Positions 16,821 through 29,149 of a DNA stretch of 64,000 nucleotides are shown here, in pieces. The notes beneath the pieces are model-generated. The model made no database searches and was not told where the DNA came from. It saw only the letters and a list, made by a program, of their open reading frames with translations. The position numbers and the translations under genes were made by a program. Origin of the DNA: CBDESM01 sp965205165 (lineage in GTDB: Bacteria > Chloroflexota > Dehalococcoidia > Bin125); NCBI GenBank assembly GCA_965205165.1, contig OZ242037.1:620001-684000 (forward strand), written 5' to 3'. Position 1 is the stretch's first letter; every line of letters begins with the position of its first letter.

Positions 16821-18086
16821 GTGCCCCTGATCAAGTTCGTCCACGCCGCCGACCTGCACCTTGATTCGCCGTTCAAGCAGATCGGCAGCGAAGCGCCGCC
16901 CCACGTTGCAGATGCGCTCGTGCGGGCCACATTCGAGGCATACGCGCGGATCATCGATCTCTGCATCGACCAGCAGGTCGACGCGCTGCTGGTGGCGGGG
17001 GACATCTACGACGGCGCGGATCGCAGCCTGCGCGCCCAGCGCGCCTTCATTTCCGGGCTCGAGCGGCTCGACGAGGCCGGCATCCGCTCGTTCGTCTGCC
17101 ACGGCAATCATGACCCCCTCGACGGCTGGGAGGCGAACCTCGACTACCCGCCCGGCTGCCATCGCTTCGGGACCGAGTGGGAGAGCGTGCCGGTCTTCCT
17201 AGAAGATCCCGAACGCGCCGTGGTTACGGGCATCAGCTACCCGACGCGCGAAGTGCGCGAGAACCTCGCCGCCGGGCTCCAAGCCGCGCCCGGACGGTTC
17301 CGGATCGGCCTGCTCCACGCCAATGTCGGCGGCAACCCCGCCCACGACTCCTACGCGCCATGCAGCGTCGACGACCTGCGCACCGGAATCGACTATTGGG
17401 CGCTCGGCCACGTCCACACGCGGGAAGTGCTGCACGCCGCCGCGCCGACCGTGATCTATCCCGGCAATCCGCAGGGGCGGCACCCGAACGAGCGCGGGGC
17501 GCGCGGCGTCTACCTCGTCGAGGTCGGCGACGACCACTCGGTGCATCCGCAATTCCATCCCGTCGACGTCGTCCGCTGGGAGCAGATCGATCTCGACATC
17601 TCCGAACTGCGCTCCGAGCAGGATCTGCTGGACGAGCTCCCGCGCCGCGTCGACGAGCTGCTGCAAGCCGCCGACGGCCGACCGCTCGTGTTCCGCGCAG
17701 ACCTGCGCGGACGCGGCCCGCTGCATGCATTCCTGCGCCGCAGCGGCTTGCTCCAGGACCTGCGCGAGCAGGTCGTCAACGCGGCTTTCGAGTCGCGCGA
17801 CCCCTTCGCCTGGTGCGAACGCATCGCGGATAACACGGCCCCCGAGATCGACCGCCGCGCTCGCAGCGAGGGCGCTGATTTCGTGGCCGAGCTGCTCAGG
17901 CTGAGCAGCGCCGCGCAAGGGGATTCCGATCAGCTCGCGGAGCTTGCGCCGGAACTCGAGCCGCTCTACGGCAACCAGCGCTTCCGCTTCATGGATGAGA
18001 AAGCACCGCAGGGCGGAGATTTGGCAGCGCTGCTGCAAGAGGCGGAGGCGATCGCGCTCGACTTGCTGGTGGAGGACGACGCGTGA
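16821..18086 (+). CDS. DNA repair exonuclease, SbcD/Mre11-like (YhaO-type) metallophosphoesterase
   Basis: 421 residues from a GTG start. The metallophosphoesterase motifs are complete: FVHAADLHLDSPF (D-x-H), AGDIYDG (GD), CHGNHDPLDG (GNHD), GLLHANVGG and ALGHVHTRE (GHxH). The C-terminal part (after about residue 260) is the capping and partner-binding region. It should act with the ATPase encoded next as an SbcCD/Mre11-Rad50-like double-strand-break nuclease, in the YhaO-YhaN branch. The stop overlaps the next start (GTGA). Confidence 0.9.
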   Translation: MPLIKFVHAADLHLDSPFKQIGSEAPPHVADALVRATFEAYARIIDLCIDQQVDALLVAGDIYDGADRSLRAQRAFISGLERLDEAGIRSFVCHGNHDPLDGWEANLDYPPGCHRFGTEWESVPVFLEDPERAVVTGISYPTREVRENLAAGLQAAPGRFRIGLLHANVGGNPAHDSYAPCSVDDLRTGIDYWALGHVHTREVLHAAAPTVIYPGNPQGRHPNERGARGVYLVEVGDDHSVHPQFHPVDVVRWEQIDLDISELRSEQDLLDELPRRVDELLQAADGRPLVFRADLRGRGPLHAFLRRSGLLQDLREQVVNAAFESRDPFAWCERIADNTAPEIDRRARSEGADFVAELLRLSSAAQGDSDQLAELAPELEPLYGNQRFRFMDEKAPQGGDLAALLQEAEAIALDLLVEDDA

Positions 18087-21000
18087 AGATCGAGCGCATC
18101 GAACTGGACGGCTTCGGGCGCTTCGCCGGCTACGAGCTCGGCCCCTTCGCCGCGCCCGTGACCGTGCTGCTCGGCCCCAATGAAGCGGGCAAGAGCACGC
18201 TGCTTGCGGCGATCCGCGCCATCCTCTTCGGCTTCCCCCAGCGCGGCGGGAACAAACATTACCCGCCGCTCGAAGGCGGCCGCCACGGTGGTCGGCTGCA
18301 TGTGGTCGACAGCGCGGGCGAGCGCATGACGATCGAGCGGTACCAAGGCGCGCGCGGAGGGCCGGTCTCCATATTCGCCGCTTCGGGCGCCGCGCTCCCC
18401 GAAACGGCATTGCAGCAACTGCTCGGCGGACACTCCAAGGATGTATTCGAGCAGATCTTCGCCTTCACGCTCGATGAGCTCACCAGCGATAAGCTGCTCG
18501 AAGACAACGAAGTCAACGGGCAGATCTACAGCGCCGGCATCGGGGCGGCCCGCCTCCCGCAAGCCATCCGCGCCATCGCCAAGCAGCGCGACGAGGTGTT
18601 CGCTCCGCGAGGCAGGACTCACCGCATGGCTGAAACCGGCCGCACGTTGGAAGCGGTACAGTCAGAGCTGCGGGAGAAAGCGCAGGACGCCGGCCGCTTC
18701 GCGGCGTTGACGGAGGAAGTGCGGCGGCTTGGGGATGCCGCGGACGAAGCGGCGCGGCGGCGCGGCGATCTGCAAGCGGAACTCGGCCGCGCACGGCAAC
18801 TCGATCAGGCCTGGGAACCGTGGAACGAGCTCGTCGAGACCGAGCGCGAGCTGGAGCAGCTGACCGTCGCGGACTTCCCCGCCGACGGCATCCCGCGACT
18901 CGAAAAGATCGAGGAGCGGGTGCGCAATGCCGCATCGGCCGCGGAAGCGGCGCGGTTGCGCGTCGAAGCGGCCCGCGACGATGCGGATGTGCAGATCGAG
19001 CACGAGGGCATCCTGTCGCGCAGCGTGGAGGTCTCGGAGCTGCAGAGCAAGAAGGGGAGCTTCATCGACGCCGCGAACGACCTGCCGCGACGCGAGCAGG
19101 AGCGGGACTCGCAGCAGGCGCAGCTCGACGGTGCGCTGCTCGATCTCGGCGGCGACTGGGATGTAGCGCGGCTGAGCGCCTTCCGCTTTTCCGGCTCTGA
19201 CGAGTCGGAGGTCGGGCGGCACCAGTCGCGCTTGGAAGAGGTTGGGAACGCGCGGCGGACGGCAGAGGCGCGACGGGAGGATGCCTCTGTAGCACTCACG
19301 TCGGCGGAGCCCCAGCCGGGCGATGATGCCCTGCTCGCGCGGGCAGGGGAAATCAAGCGAATTGAGCGCGGGCGGGCGGCGTTCGCCGATGCGGTCGCCG
19401 GCCTGCCCGCAGCGCGGACGGAGCTGCAAGCGGCCGGCAGCGAGGCGGACCGCGCACTTGGCGAGCTCGGCCCCGATTGGACTGCGGATCGGCTGGACCG
19501 CCTCGATCTGTCGATCGCGGCGCGCGGTGAGATCAGCGAGTTCGCGGAGCGCCTGCGGCAAGCCGGCGACGAAACGACGCGGCTGAGGGGGCTGACCGGG
19601 CAGGACAGCCGCCTGCTGGAAGAGGCGCGCCGCGAGGAGATGTCGGCCCGCGAAAATCTGACCGCTGCGCCGCAGCCGGCGCTTGACGCCGAAGCGATCA
19701 GCGAGAGGCGGCGCACCATCCGCGCAATGCGGGCCCGGCTCCGAGAAGCGGAAGCGGCGCGGCAGCGCATCGGCGCACTCGAAAACCAAGTTGCCGCCGT
19801 CGGCAGGCCCGATGCGGTCGCGGCGGCGGGACGGCGCGATTGGAACCGCATCATCGGCGCGCTCGTCGCGGGCATCGCCATCCTCGCCATCGGCGTCGCG
19901 CTCGGCGGCGACTCGCTCATCGTCGGCTTGATCGCAGGGCTGCTGTTCGCCGCCATCGGCGCATCGCTCTTCCTCCCCTCGCGGACACGGGCGCCGGGCG
20001 ATGCGGACTCCCCGTTCGTCCGGAACGCGCATGACGCGCTGCGACGGGAGCGGGACGGCGAAGAGGAGATCGCCGAGGATCTGACGGCAGGCGGAGCCGC
20101 GCTCGGCATTGAGCGAATCGACGAGGACGCATTAGACGAGGCATGGGCGGCGCTGGACCGGGCCGCGGATGCACTGCGAGATCGCGATGATCTGACGCGG
20201 CGGCTGACCGAATGCGAAACGCGGCGAAAGGAACGCGAACAAGCAGCCGAGGCAACGGCAGAGGCTGTCAATGATGCCTTGGACATTCGCGAGGCGATAG
20301 AACGCGAGTGGTCGGCCTGGCTCGCGCAGCGAGGGCTGCGCGGCGACTTCCGCCCCGATGGCGTCAACGAACTGCTGAGCGCCGCGACCATCGCCCGCCA
20401 AGCGATCTCGGCACAGCGCGGCAAACGGGAACACGTCAAGCGGTCGGAGCGGATGGCGTCGGACTTCTCCGCCGAAGTTGAGCCGTTGGCGGCGCAGTTC
20501 GGCTTGCGGGTTGCAGATGATCCGGCGGCGCTGGAAGCGGCCGTGGTCGAGCTCGTGGAGCGGCTGGGGGCCGCGGTGCGGCGCGCGGATGATTTTGAGC
20601 GCGGGACCGAAGCCGCGAATGAAAGCGAGGCGGCCCTGGCCTCGGCGGTCGAGCGGGAAGCGGAAGCAGCGAGCGCGTGGAGCGGCTGGCTCGCGGCGCG
20701 CGGGCTGGACGCCGGCCTTGCGCCCGATGCGGTGCTGCGGTTGCGCGAGCGGGTCGAGAACGCGCGCCTCCAGCACCGGCGGCTTCAAGACATCGAGCGC
20801 CGCATTCGCGGAATCAACCAGATCATCAGCGCTTACGCGGGCGCGGTCTCGATGCTGGCAGGCCAGTTCGGCGTCGCGTTCGACTCGGCCGAACCCAGAT
20901 CCGCGGCGGAACGCCTGATCGAGCTGCATGACCGCGTCTCAGGCCTCGCAGATGCTCGGATTCGCGCAAGAGCGAGCCAAACGGAGGCGGAGCGGCAGCT

Positions 21001-21919
21001 GGAAGAAGCGCAAAGCGATCTCGATGCGGCGCACGGCGAGCTGGATGCGCTGCTCGAGCTGGGCGGCGCGCTGCCGGACGGCGATCCGGGGCTGCGGGCG
21101 GAGGACTTCCGCGGCCGCGCGGCCGCGTTCGAGGAGCGGCGGCGGACGCTCGACCGCAAGGCCGGGCTCGAACGCCAGCTGCGCCAGCTGCTGGGATCGG
21201 GCGAGCGCCACGCCGCCGCCCTCAGCCAGCTCCGGGACCTTGACCAGCAGCAGATCGCCGCGCGCTGCGAGCGGATCGAAGGCTTGGCCGCGGAGGCCGA
21301 TGCGGAGTCCCGCGAGGCCTCGGAGCGGCTCGGCGAGGTGAGGCAGCAGCTGGACGACCTGGGCGGCGAGAGCGAGTCGTCGCGGCTGCGGCTGGAGCGG
21401 GAGCGGCTGATCGAGCGGGCGCGGGGCGATGCGCGGGAATGGGCGAAGCACCAGCTGGCCGGCTGGCTGCTCGCGCGGACGCGGGAGAAGTTCGAGGCCG
21501 AGCGGCAGCCCGACGTGCTGAGGCACGCGCAGGAGTTCATGGCCGCGGCCAGCGGCGGGCGCTACCGGCAGGTGCAGGCCCCGCTGGGCGAGCAGCGGAT
21601 CAATCTGGTCGAGGCCCGCAGCGGCGCGGTCAAGGAGCCGGCTCAGCTGAGCCGCGGGACACGGGAGCAGCTTTATCTCGCGCTGCGCTTCGGGCTGATC
21701 CGCGAGCTGGGCGCGCGGACGGAGCCGCTGCCGGTCGTGGTCGACGAGGTGCTGGTCAACTTCGATCCGGATCGTGCGGCGCAGGCGGCGCTCGCGCTCC
21801 ACCAGCTCGCGGAGACGCACCAAGTGCTGGTCTTCACCTGCCATCCGGAAACCGCGGAGCGCTTCGAGGCGGCGGCCGCGGCGATCGGCGCGCAACGACC
21901 CGGGCTGATCGGGCTCTGA
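18083..21919 (+). CDS. SbcC/Rad50-like AAA ATPase, YhaN type, with internal membrane hairpin
   Basis: 1278 residues from GTG. The Walker A (LLGPNEAGKSTLL) is near residues 30-42. A YhaN opening (IERIELDGFGRFAGYELGPF) and a signature/Walker B end (LSRGTREQLYLALRFGLIREL then LPVVVDEVLVNFD) are present. Long Glu/Arg/Ala-rich coiled coils fill residues about 180-560 and 640-1140. Between them, near residues 585-630, are two hydrophobic segments (IIGALVAGIAILAIGVALGG and IVGLIAGLLFAAIGASLFLP), where Rad50 would have its hook. This fits a membrane-tethered YhaN. No zinc-hook CxxC is visible. It is longer than B. subtilis YhaN (about 960). Confidence 0.88.
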   Translation: MKIERIELDGFGRFAGYELGPFAAPVTVLLGPNEAGKSTLLAAIRAILFGFPQRGGNKHYPPLEGGRHGGRLHVVDSAGERMTIERYQGARGGPVSIFAASGAALPETALQQLLGGHSKDVFEQIFAFTLDELTSDKLLEDNEVNGQIYSAGIGAARLPQAIRAIAKQRDEVFAPRGRTHRMAETGRTLEAVQSELREKAQDAGRFAALTEEVRRLGDAADEAARRRGDLQAELGRARQLDQAWEPWNELVETERELEQLTVADFPADGIPRLEKIEERVRNAASAAEAARLRVEAARDDADVQIEHEGILSRSVEVSELQSKKGSFIDAANDLPRREQERDSQQAQLDGALLDLGGDWDVARLSAFRFSGSDESEVGRHQSRLEEVGNARRTAEARREDASVALTSAEPQPGDDALLARAGEIKRIERGRAAFADAVAGLPAARTELQAAGSEADRALGELGPDWTADRLDRLDLSIAARGEISEFAERLRQAGDETTRLRGLTGQDSRLLEEARREEMSARENLTAAPQPALDAEAISERRRTIRAMRARLREAEAARQRIGALENQVAAVGRPDAVAAAGRRDWNRIIGALVAGIAILAIGVALGGDSLIVGLIAGLLFAAIGASLFLPSRTRAPGDADSPFVRNAHDALRRERDGEEEIAEDLTAGGAALGIERIDEDALDEAWAALDRAADALRDRDDLTRRLTECETRRKEREQAAEATAEAVNDALDIREAIEREWSAWLAQRGLRGDFRPDGVNELLSAATIARQAISAQRGKREHVKRSERMASDFSAEVEPLAAQFGLRVADDPAALEAAVVELVERLGAAVRRADDFERGTEAANESEAALASAVEREAEAASAWSGWLAARGLDAGLAPDAVLRLRERVENARLQHRRLQDIERRIRGINQIISAYAGAVSMLAGQFGVAFDSAEPRSAAERLIELHDRVSGLADARIRARASQTEAERQLEEAQSDLDAAHGELDALLELGGALPDGDPGLRAEDFRGRAAAFEERRRTLDRKAGLERQLRQLLGSGERHAAALSQLRDLDQQQIAARCERIEGLAAEADAESREASERLGEVRQQLDDLGGESESSRLRLERERLIERARGDAREWAKHQLAGWLLARTREKFEAERQPDVLRHAQEFMAAASGGRYRQVQAPLGEQRINLVEARSGAVKEPAQLSRGTREQLYLALRFGLIRELGARTEPLPVVVDEVLVNFDPDRAAQAALALHQLAETHQVLVFTCHPETAERFEAAAAAIGAQRPGLIGL

Positions 21920-21943
21920 GGCGGCGATCGTCCGTGGACGCGG

Positions 21944-21973
21944 CGAGGGCCGGCCCTTGCGGACCGGCCCTCG
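21944..21973. terminator. Bidirectional hairpin between yhaN-like gene and tRNA
   Basis: Perfect 10-bp arms CGAGGGCCGG and CCGGCCCTCG flank a 10-nt loop. The hairpin lies 25 nt after the ATPase stop and 11 nt beyond the 3' end of the oppositely oriented tRNA. It can therefore stop transcription from both sides. There is no clear T tract, which is common in very GC-rich genomes. Confidence 0.6.
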
Positions 21974-21983
21974 TTCGGTGACT

Positions 21984-22058
<75 letters not shown>

Positions 22059-22174
22059 CCGTGCGCTGCCCCGATCCTAGCGCGTTCGCGCCGGGACGGG
22101 GCAACGGGGACGAGTCGTGTGAAGCGCCCGCGGAGTGCGGGGCGCGGCTCCGAACGCTGCCCGAAACGCAGGGC

Positions 22175-25163
<2,989 letters not shown>

Positions 25164-25465
25164 GCGCTACGTTTCGTGCATGTGTTCGTAAACCACGCTT
25201 GCGCCGCGTTGTCCCGCCGGGCCAAGACGAAGCCCGCCGTCCCGCGGCGCCTCCCGCTGCCGCCCTCCATCGGGCGGCCTCTGTGGACGCTTCTTACGAC
25301 TCTGTCCCTTGTCAAGGCTCCCGCGCGCCGGATTCGGCGGACCGTCTCCAGTGCGCGGGTGCGAAAGAGGAGGTTACCCGAACGACTCGCGGTTCGTCAA
25401 CTCCGCTGCTCCGGCCGCGTCAACCGGGCATGCCCGGCGGGGCCCGGACGCGGCGCGGCGGCGGC
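25164..25465 (-). other. Intergenic leader region of 23S rRNA; no gene seen
   Basis: About 300 nt between the DUF169 stop and the 23S 5' end. It must hold the rRNA promoter and processing sites because the upstream gene is transcribed in the same direction. A TTGACA hexamer on the minus strand at 25315-25310 is the best -35 candidate. The hexamer 17 nt further (AAGCGT) is a poor -10. I see no 16S, tRNA or 5S here, and the short open frames have no support. Confidence 0.4.
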
Positions 25466-26299
25466 CTAGAAGCGGTCCTGGTAGGAGCGCGAGAGCGATT
25501 CCTGCGGGTCGGCCTGGATGCCGAGCGGGGCGATCGGGTAGCGCAGCCCGTTGCGCGAGAGGGCGGCGAGGCCGTCGACCAGCTTGGGCAGGTAGCGCGG
25601 CGGGATCGCCATCAGCAGTTCGTCGTCCTGGACGCCGCCGAAGCGGCGCTCGGCGAAGCAGGGGATCGAGAGCGAGGGTTCGCCGGTGCGCAGGGCGCGG
25701 CCCCAGGAATCGGCGCAGGCGGACTCGCCGACGACGCTGAAGTCGAACTTCTTGTAGCCGGAGAATTGGAGCCCGTTGATCAGGATGATCATCTGGCCCG
25801 GCGTCCCGTAGATCAGGGCCAGGTCGGGCGGGTCGAGCCGGCCGCTGGAAAGCGGCGAGACGGCGAGGGCGCGGTAGCGGCCGCTGGGCAGCACGTCCAT
25901 CGCCTGCTGGTGGGCGATGGAGTCGGCGTCGGTCTCGAACCAGACGTTGGTCATCATGGTGCGCGAGCGCCATTCGCCGCCGTCCTCGTTGGGGTGCAGG
26001 CCGACGGGCGCGCCGCACTGCGCGCCGATCAGGTCGTCCATCGTGATCCCCAGCGTGAAGCCGAGCCAGCGGGCCTGGGCGACGATCTGGTCGAGCGCGA
26101 ACTTGCCCCGCGGCCGGCGCAGGCGCTCGACGGCCTCCATCTCATCAACGGTCTCGAACAGCTTCATCCCGACCGGCGTCGCCGTCAGCCGCAGATACCG
26201 CTGCAAGCCGTCCAGCAGCGCCCCCCAGTCGTACCCCTCCGGCTCCGGCGGCGCATCCGCCGCGATTCCGATTCCGCCCGCCGCGGTAGCGCTGCTCAT
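25466..26299 (-). CDS. DUF169 domain-containing protein
   Basis: 277 residues. The family wording is clear: LRLTATPVGMKLF near residue 40, the Cys-bearing IGAQCGAPVGL near 95-105, LALIYGTPGQMIILINGLQ near 180, and SIPCFAERRFGGVQDDELLMAIPP near 225-247. The start at 26299 has GGGAGGAA 5 nt upstream; an upstream in-frame ATG at 26392 would add a tail of no apparent homology. DUF169 proteins are common in anaerobes and archaea and have no established reaction; a cofactor or metal role has been suggested by their conserved Cys. Divergent from the peptide ABC operon. Confidence 0.88.
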   Translation of the reverse strand: MSSATAAGGIGIAADAPPEPEGYDWGALLDGLQRYLRLTATPVGMKLFETVDEMEAVERLRRPRGKFALDQIVAQARWLGFTLGITMDDLIGAQCGAPVGLHPNEDGGEWRSRTMMTNVWFETDADSIAHQQAMDVLPSGRYRALAVSPLSSGRLDPPDLALIYGTPGQMIILINGLQFSGYKKFDFSVVGESACADSWGRALRTGEPSLSIPCFAERRFGGVQDDELLMAIPPRYLPKLVDGLAALSRNGLRYPIAPLGIQADPQESLSRSYQDRF

Positions 26300-26418
26300 G
26301 GCGATTCCTCCCGTTTCGGCGCATTGCCGCACGCCGCGCAATCTACCAGCCTGCTGCCCGCCCGCCTCCGCGCCGTCGGGAGATGTTTGCATTCGCTGCG
26401 TTGAATCATCTAAGTTGC

Positions 26419-26435
26419 GATTCGCACGGCGAATC
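26419..26435. promoter_or_regulatory. Inverted repeat, candidate operator between DUF169 and peptide ABC operon
   Basis: GATTCGC-ACG-GCGAATC, two perfect 7-base arms. It lies 23 nt before the ATG of the lipoprotein gene, just upstream of a TAGAAC hexamer (26442-26447). The lipoprotein gene has no ribosome site, so promoter and start may be close together here. The position suits a repressor or regulator site. No cognate regulator is encoded in the window. Confidence 0.35.
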
Positions 26436-26458
26436 CCGCCCTAGAACATATCCATCTC

Positions 26459-28177
26459 ATGCTCTCGATCCGCAGCAGCGCGCTGTCGCGCCGCCGTTTC
26501 CTCGCGTCCGCCGGCTCGGCCGGCCTCGGCGCCACCGCCGTCATCCTGGTCGGCTGCGGCAGCGGCGATGACGACGAGCCGCCCGCGCCCGCAGCGCAGC
26601 CCGCAGTCCGGCAACAACAGCAGCAACAGGCCGCGCCCGCTCAGCAGGAGGCGCGGGAACAGGTCCAACAGCAGGCGGCAGAGCAGGATCAGGCCGACGA
26701 GCAGCAACGACAAGCGCGGCAAGAGGCGGCGCAGCAGCAGGCCCGGGCGCAGGCCGCGCCGCCGCGCGCCCTCCGCATCGGCGCGCTCGGCGGCAGCGGC
26801 GGGCCGCTCGATCCCCGCGCCGTCGACTCGCTGACCACCTACATCGCGGTCGACCACGTCTACGACTACCTCGCCCGCGTCACCACCAGCGGCTTCCAAA
26901 GCGGCCTCGCCGAAAGCATGACGCCCAACGACGATGCGACCGTCTGGACGATCCGGCTGTGCGGCGACGCCCGCTTCCACGAAGGCGGCTCCGTCACCGC
27001 GGAAGACGTCGCCGAGACCATCGTCCGCATGGCCGACTTCGCCACCAGCCCCTACTTCGCCGCGATGTGGCTCGACGTCGACTTCGCCAACATGCGCACG
27101 CTCGACGCCCGCACGCTCGAACTGCCCCTGCTGCGGCCCCGCTCCGACTTCGTCGAGTCCGTCCTCAGCCTCTACACGCCCATCTTCCCGGCCGGCGAAC
27201 CGGACTTCAGCCGCAGCCTCGGCTCCGGCGCCTACCGGCTCGAAGCCAACGACGGCGCGTCCGCCTACCGGCTCCGCCGCAACGAGGAGTGGTGGGGGCC
27301 GCAGCCGGAGATCGAGGAGATCGAGATCCTCCCCCTCGCCGACCCGGCCGCGCGGATCAACGCGCTCAAGAGCGACGAGCTCGACATGGCGTACCAACTC
27401 ACCCCCGCCATCGCCCAGGCCGAAGCCGGGAACTCCGACATCACCGTCCTGCGCAGCAATTCCGGCGGCTCCGCCATGGGCTTCGCGATGAACACTTCCC
27501 TGCCCCCGTTCGACGATCCCCGCGTCCGTGAGGCCGTCCGCCTCTCCGCCGACCGCCAGCAGCTGGTCAACTCCGTCCTGCTCGGGCAGGGCGACATCGG
27601 CAATGATCTGGTCGGCCTCGGCCTCGACGGCTACAACGACCAGCTCCCCCAGCGCTCGCGCGACATCGACCGCGCCCGCGAGCTCTTCCAGCAGGCCGGC
27701 ATTTCCCAACTCGACGTCGCCGCCTCCGACATCCTGCCCGGGCTGGTCTCCGCGACCGAGCTGTTCGCCGCCCAGCTGTCCGAGGCGGGCGTCGAGCTCC
27801 GCATCGAAGTGATCCCGCCCGACGCCTACTTCGCCGACTTCGCCCGCGTGCTCAACACCCCGTTCCAGGTCATGTACTTCCAGAACCGGCCCGCCCTCGT
27901 CCACATGTCCAGCTATCTCGGCTCCGGCGCCGTCTTCAATCCCACCGCCTTCGCCCCGCCCGAGTTCGACCAGGCGCTCGCTGCCGCGCAGGCCGTGGTC
28001 GACGAGGAAGAGCGCGCCCGGCAGCTCTTCGCCGCCCAAGAATCCGCCTGGCGCGACGGCGGCGACCTGATCTGGGGCTTCCAGCCCCTGATCTTGGCGC
28101 ATGATCCCGCCCTGGAAGGATTCGACCTGAGCCAAGACGGCGCGCCCCTCTTCCACGGCGCGCGCTTCACCGCCTAG
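26459..28177 (+). CDS. ABC transporter substrate-binding lipoprotein, family 5 (peptide/oligopeptide type)
   Basis: 572 residues. A twin-arginine-like signal (LSRRRFLASAG) leads to a lipobox around LVGCGSGDDD, then a Gln/Ala-rich linker of about 60 residues. The SBP_bac_5 domain follows (LAESMTPNDDATVWTIRL; GGSVTAEDVAETI; LGSGAYRLE). The lipobox and linker resemble those of the protein at 8298-10289, but the ligand domain is clearly different. It is the first gene of a complete four-gene importer operon. There is no Shine-Dalgarno site before the ATG. Confidence 0.9.
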   Translation: MLSIRSSALSRRRFLASAGSAGLGATAVILVGCGSGDDDEPPAPAAQPAVRQQQQQQAAPAQQEAREQVQQQAAEQDQADEQQRQARQEAAQQQARAQAAPPRALRIGALGGSGGPLDPRAVDSLTTYIAVDHVYDYLARVTTSGFQSGLAESMTPNDDATVWTIRLCGDARFHEGGSVTAEDVAETIVRMADFATSPYFAAMWLDVDFANMRTLDARTLELPLLRPRSDFVESVLSLYTPIFPAGEPDFSRSLGSGAYRLEANDGASAYRLRRNEEWWGPQPEIEEIEILPLADPAARINALKSDELDMAYQLTPAIAQAEAGNSDITVLRSNSGGSAMGFAMNTSLPPFDDPRVREAVRLSADRQQLVNSVLLGQGDIGNDLVGLGLDGYNDQLPQRSRDIDRARELFQQAGISQLDVAASDILPGLVSATELFAAQLSEAGVELRIEVIPPDAYFADFARVLNTPFQVMYFQNRPALVHMSSYLGSGAVFNPTAFAPPEFDQALAAAQAVVDEEERARQLFAAQESAWRDGGDLIWGFQPLILAHDPALEGFDLSQDGAPLFHGARFTA

Positions 28178-28189
28178 CGGCCCGCGCCT

Positions 28190-29149
28190 GTGCACTCGGC
28201 CTTCGGGTACATCGCGGCGCGGCTGCTGACCGCGCTGCTGGCCCTGCTCGCGGTCAGCGCCATCATCTTCGCCGCCGTCGAACTGCTGCCCGGCGATCCC
28301 GCGGCGCAGCTGCTCGGCACCTACGCCACGCCCGAACGGATCGAGGCCGTGCGCGAACAGCTCGACCTCGACGACCCGGCCCCGCTCCGCTACGCGCGCT
28401 GGCTCGGCGGGGTGCTGCAAGGCGACCTCGGTCGCTCGGTCCGGGTCGATCAATCGGTCGCGGACCTGATCGCGCGGCCCGCGCTCAACACCGCCGTCCT
28501 GGCCGCGGCGGCCTTCGCCGCCATCAGCGCCGTCGCGCTGGTCCTGGCCGCGCTCGGCGGCATCCGCGAGGGGACGCGCACCGCGGCGGCGGCCTCCGGC
28601 GCGGCCTTGATCGCCGTCTCCGTGCCCGAATTCGTGATCGCGGCGCTGCTCGTTTCGGTCGTCGCGCTCGAGCTCGGCTGGCTGCCGGCCGTCTCGCTCG
28701 TGCCCTCGGGCGGGACGCCGCTCGACCGCCCGCAGATTCTCGTGCTGCCCGTGGTCTCGCTGGCCGCGGTCGGCGGCGCGTTCGGGGGGCGCATGATCCG
28801 CGCCGCCGTGGCCGATGCGGCCCGCCTGCCCCACGTCGAGGCCGCGCGCCTCGCCGGCCTGCCCGAGCGCCGCGTCCTGCTCCGCCACCTGTTCCCTTCG
28901 GCCCTCCCGGCGACCGCGCAGATCCTCGCCTTCACGGTGCCCTTCCTGATCGGCGGCGCGGTCGTGGTCGAGCGGGTCTTCGCCTTTCCGGGACTCGGCT
29001 CGATGCTGGTCGACCGGATCGGCTCGCACGACGCGCCGGTGATCGAGGCCATCGCCCTGCTCCAGGCCGCCGCCATGATCGCGGCCTTCACCATCGCCGA
29101 CCTGATCGGCTTCTTCGCCTCTCCCGCCCGCAGAACGGCGCCCGCGTGA
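28190..29149 (+). CDS. ABC transporter permease, DppB/OppB type
   Basis: 319 residues from a GTG start 12 nt after the lipoprotein gene. About six membrane helices. The DppB landmarks are LLPGDPAAQLLG near residue 30 and an EAA loop around LPHVEAARLAGLPERRVLLRHLFP near residues 217-240. The overlap with the next gene is GTGA. The upstream TGT-GTG region offers no strong alternative start. Confidence 0.9.
   Translation: MHSAFGYIAARLLTALLALLAVSAIIFAAVELLPGDPAAQLLGTYATPERIEAVREQLDLDDPAPLRYARWLGGVLQGDLGRSVRVDQSVADLIARPALNTAVLAAAAFAAISAVALVLAALGGIREGTRTAAAASGAALIAVSVPEFVIAALLVSVVALELGWLPAVSLVPSGGTPLDRPQILVLPVVSLAAVGGAFGGRMIRAAVADAARLPHVEAARLAGLPERRVLLRHLFPSALPATAQILAFTVPFLIGGAVVVERVFAFPGLGSMLVDRIGSHDAPVIEAIALLQAAAMIAAFTIADLIGFFASPARRTAPA

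Noticed and set aside
14568..17162. An 864-residue minus-strand frame across AOR and the MoaD-like gene
   Set aside because: Only the final 90 residues are coding (MoaD-like). The AOR gene uses a different frame.
18805..20439. Ser/Arg-rich 544-residue antisense frame inside the YhaN-like gene
   Set aside because: Composition is that of a reversed coiled-coil gene and no start or domain supports it.
22059..22174. Possible 5S rRNA in the spacer after 23S
   Set aside because: The length is right, but the conserved CCGAUCCCAUCCCGAAC-type core is absent on either strand.
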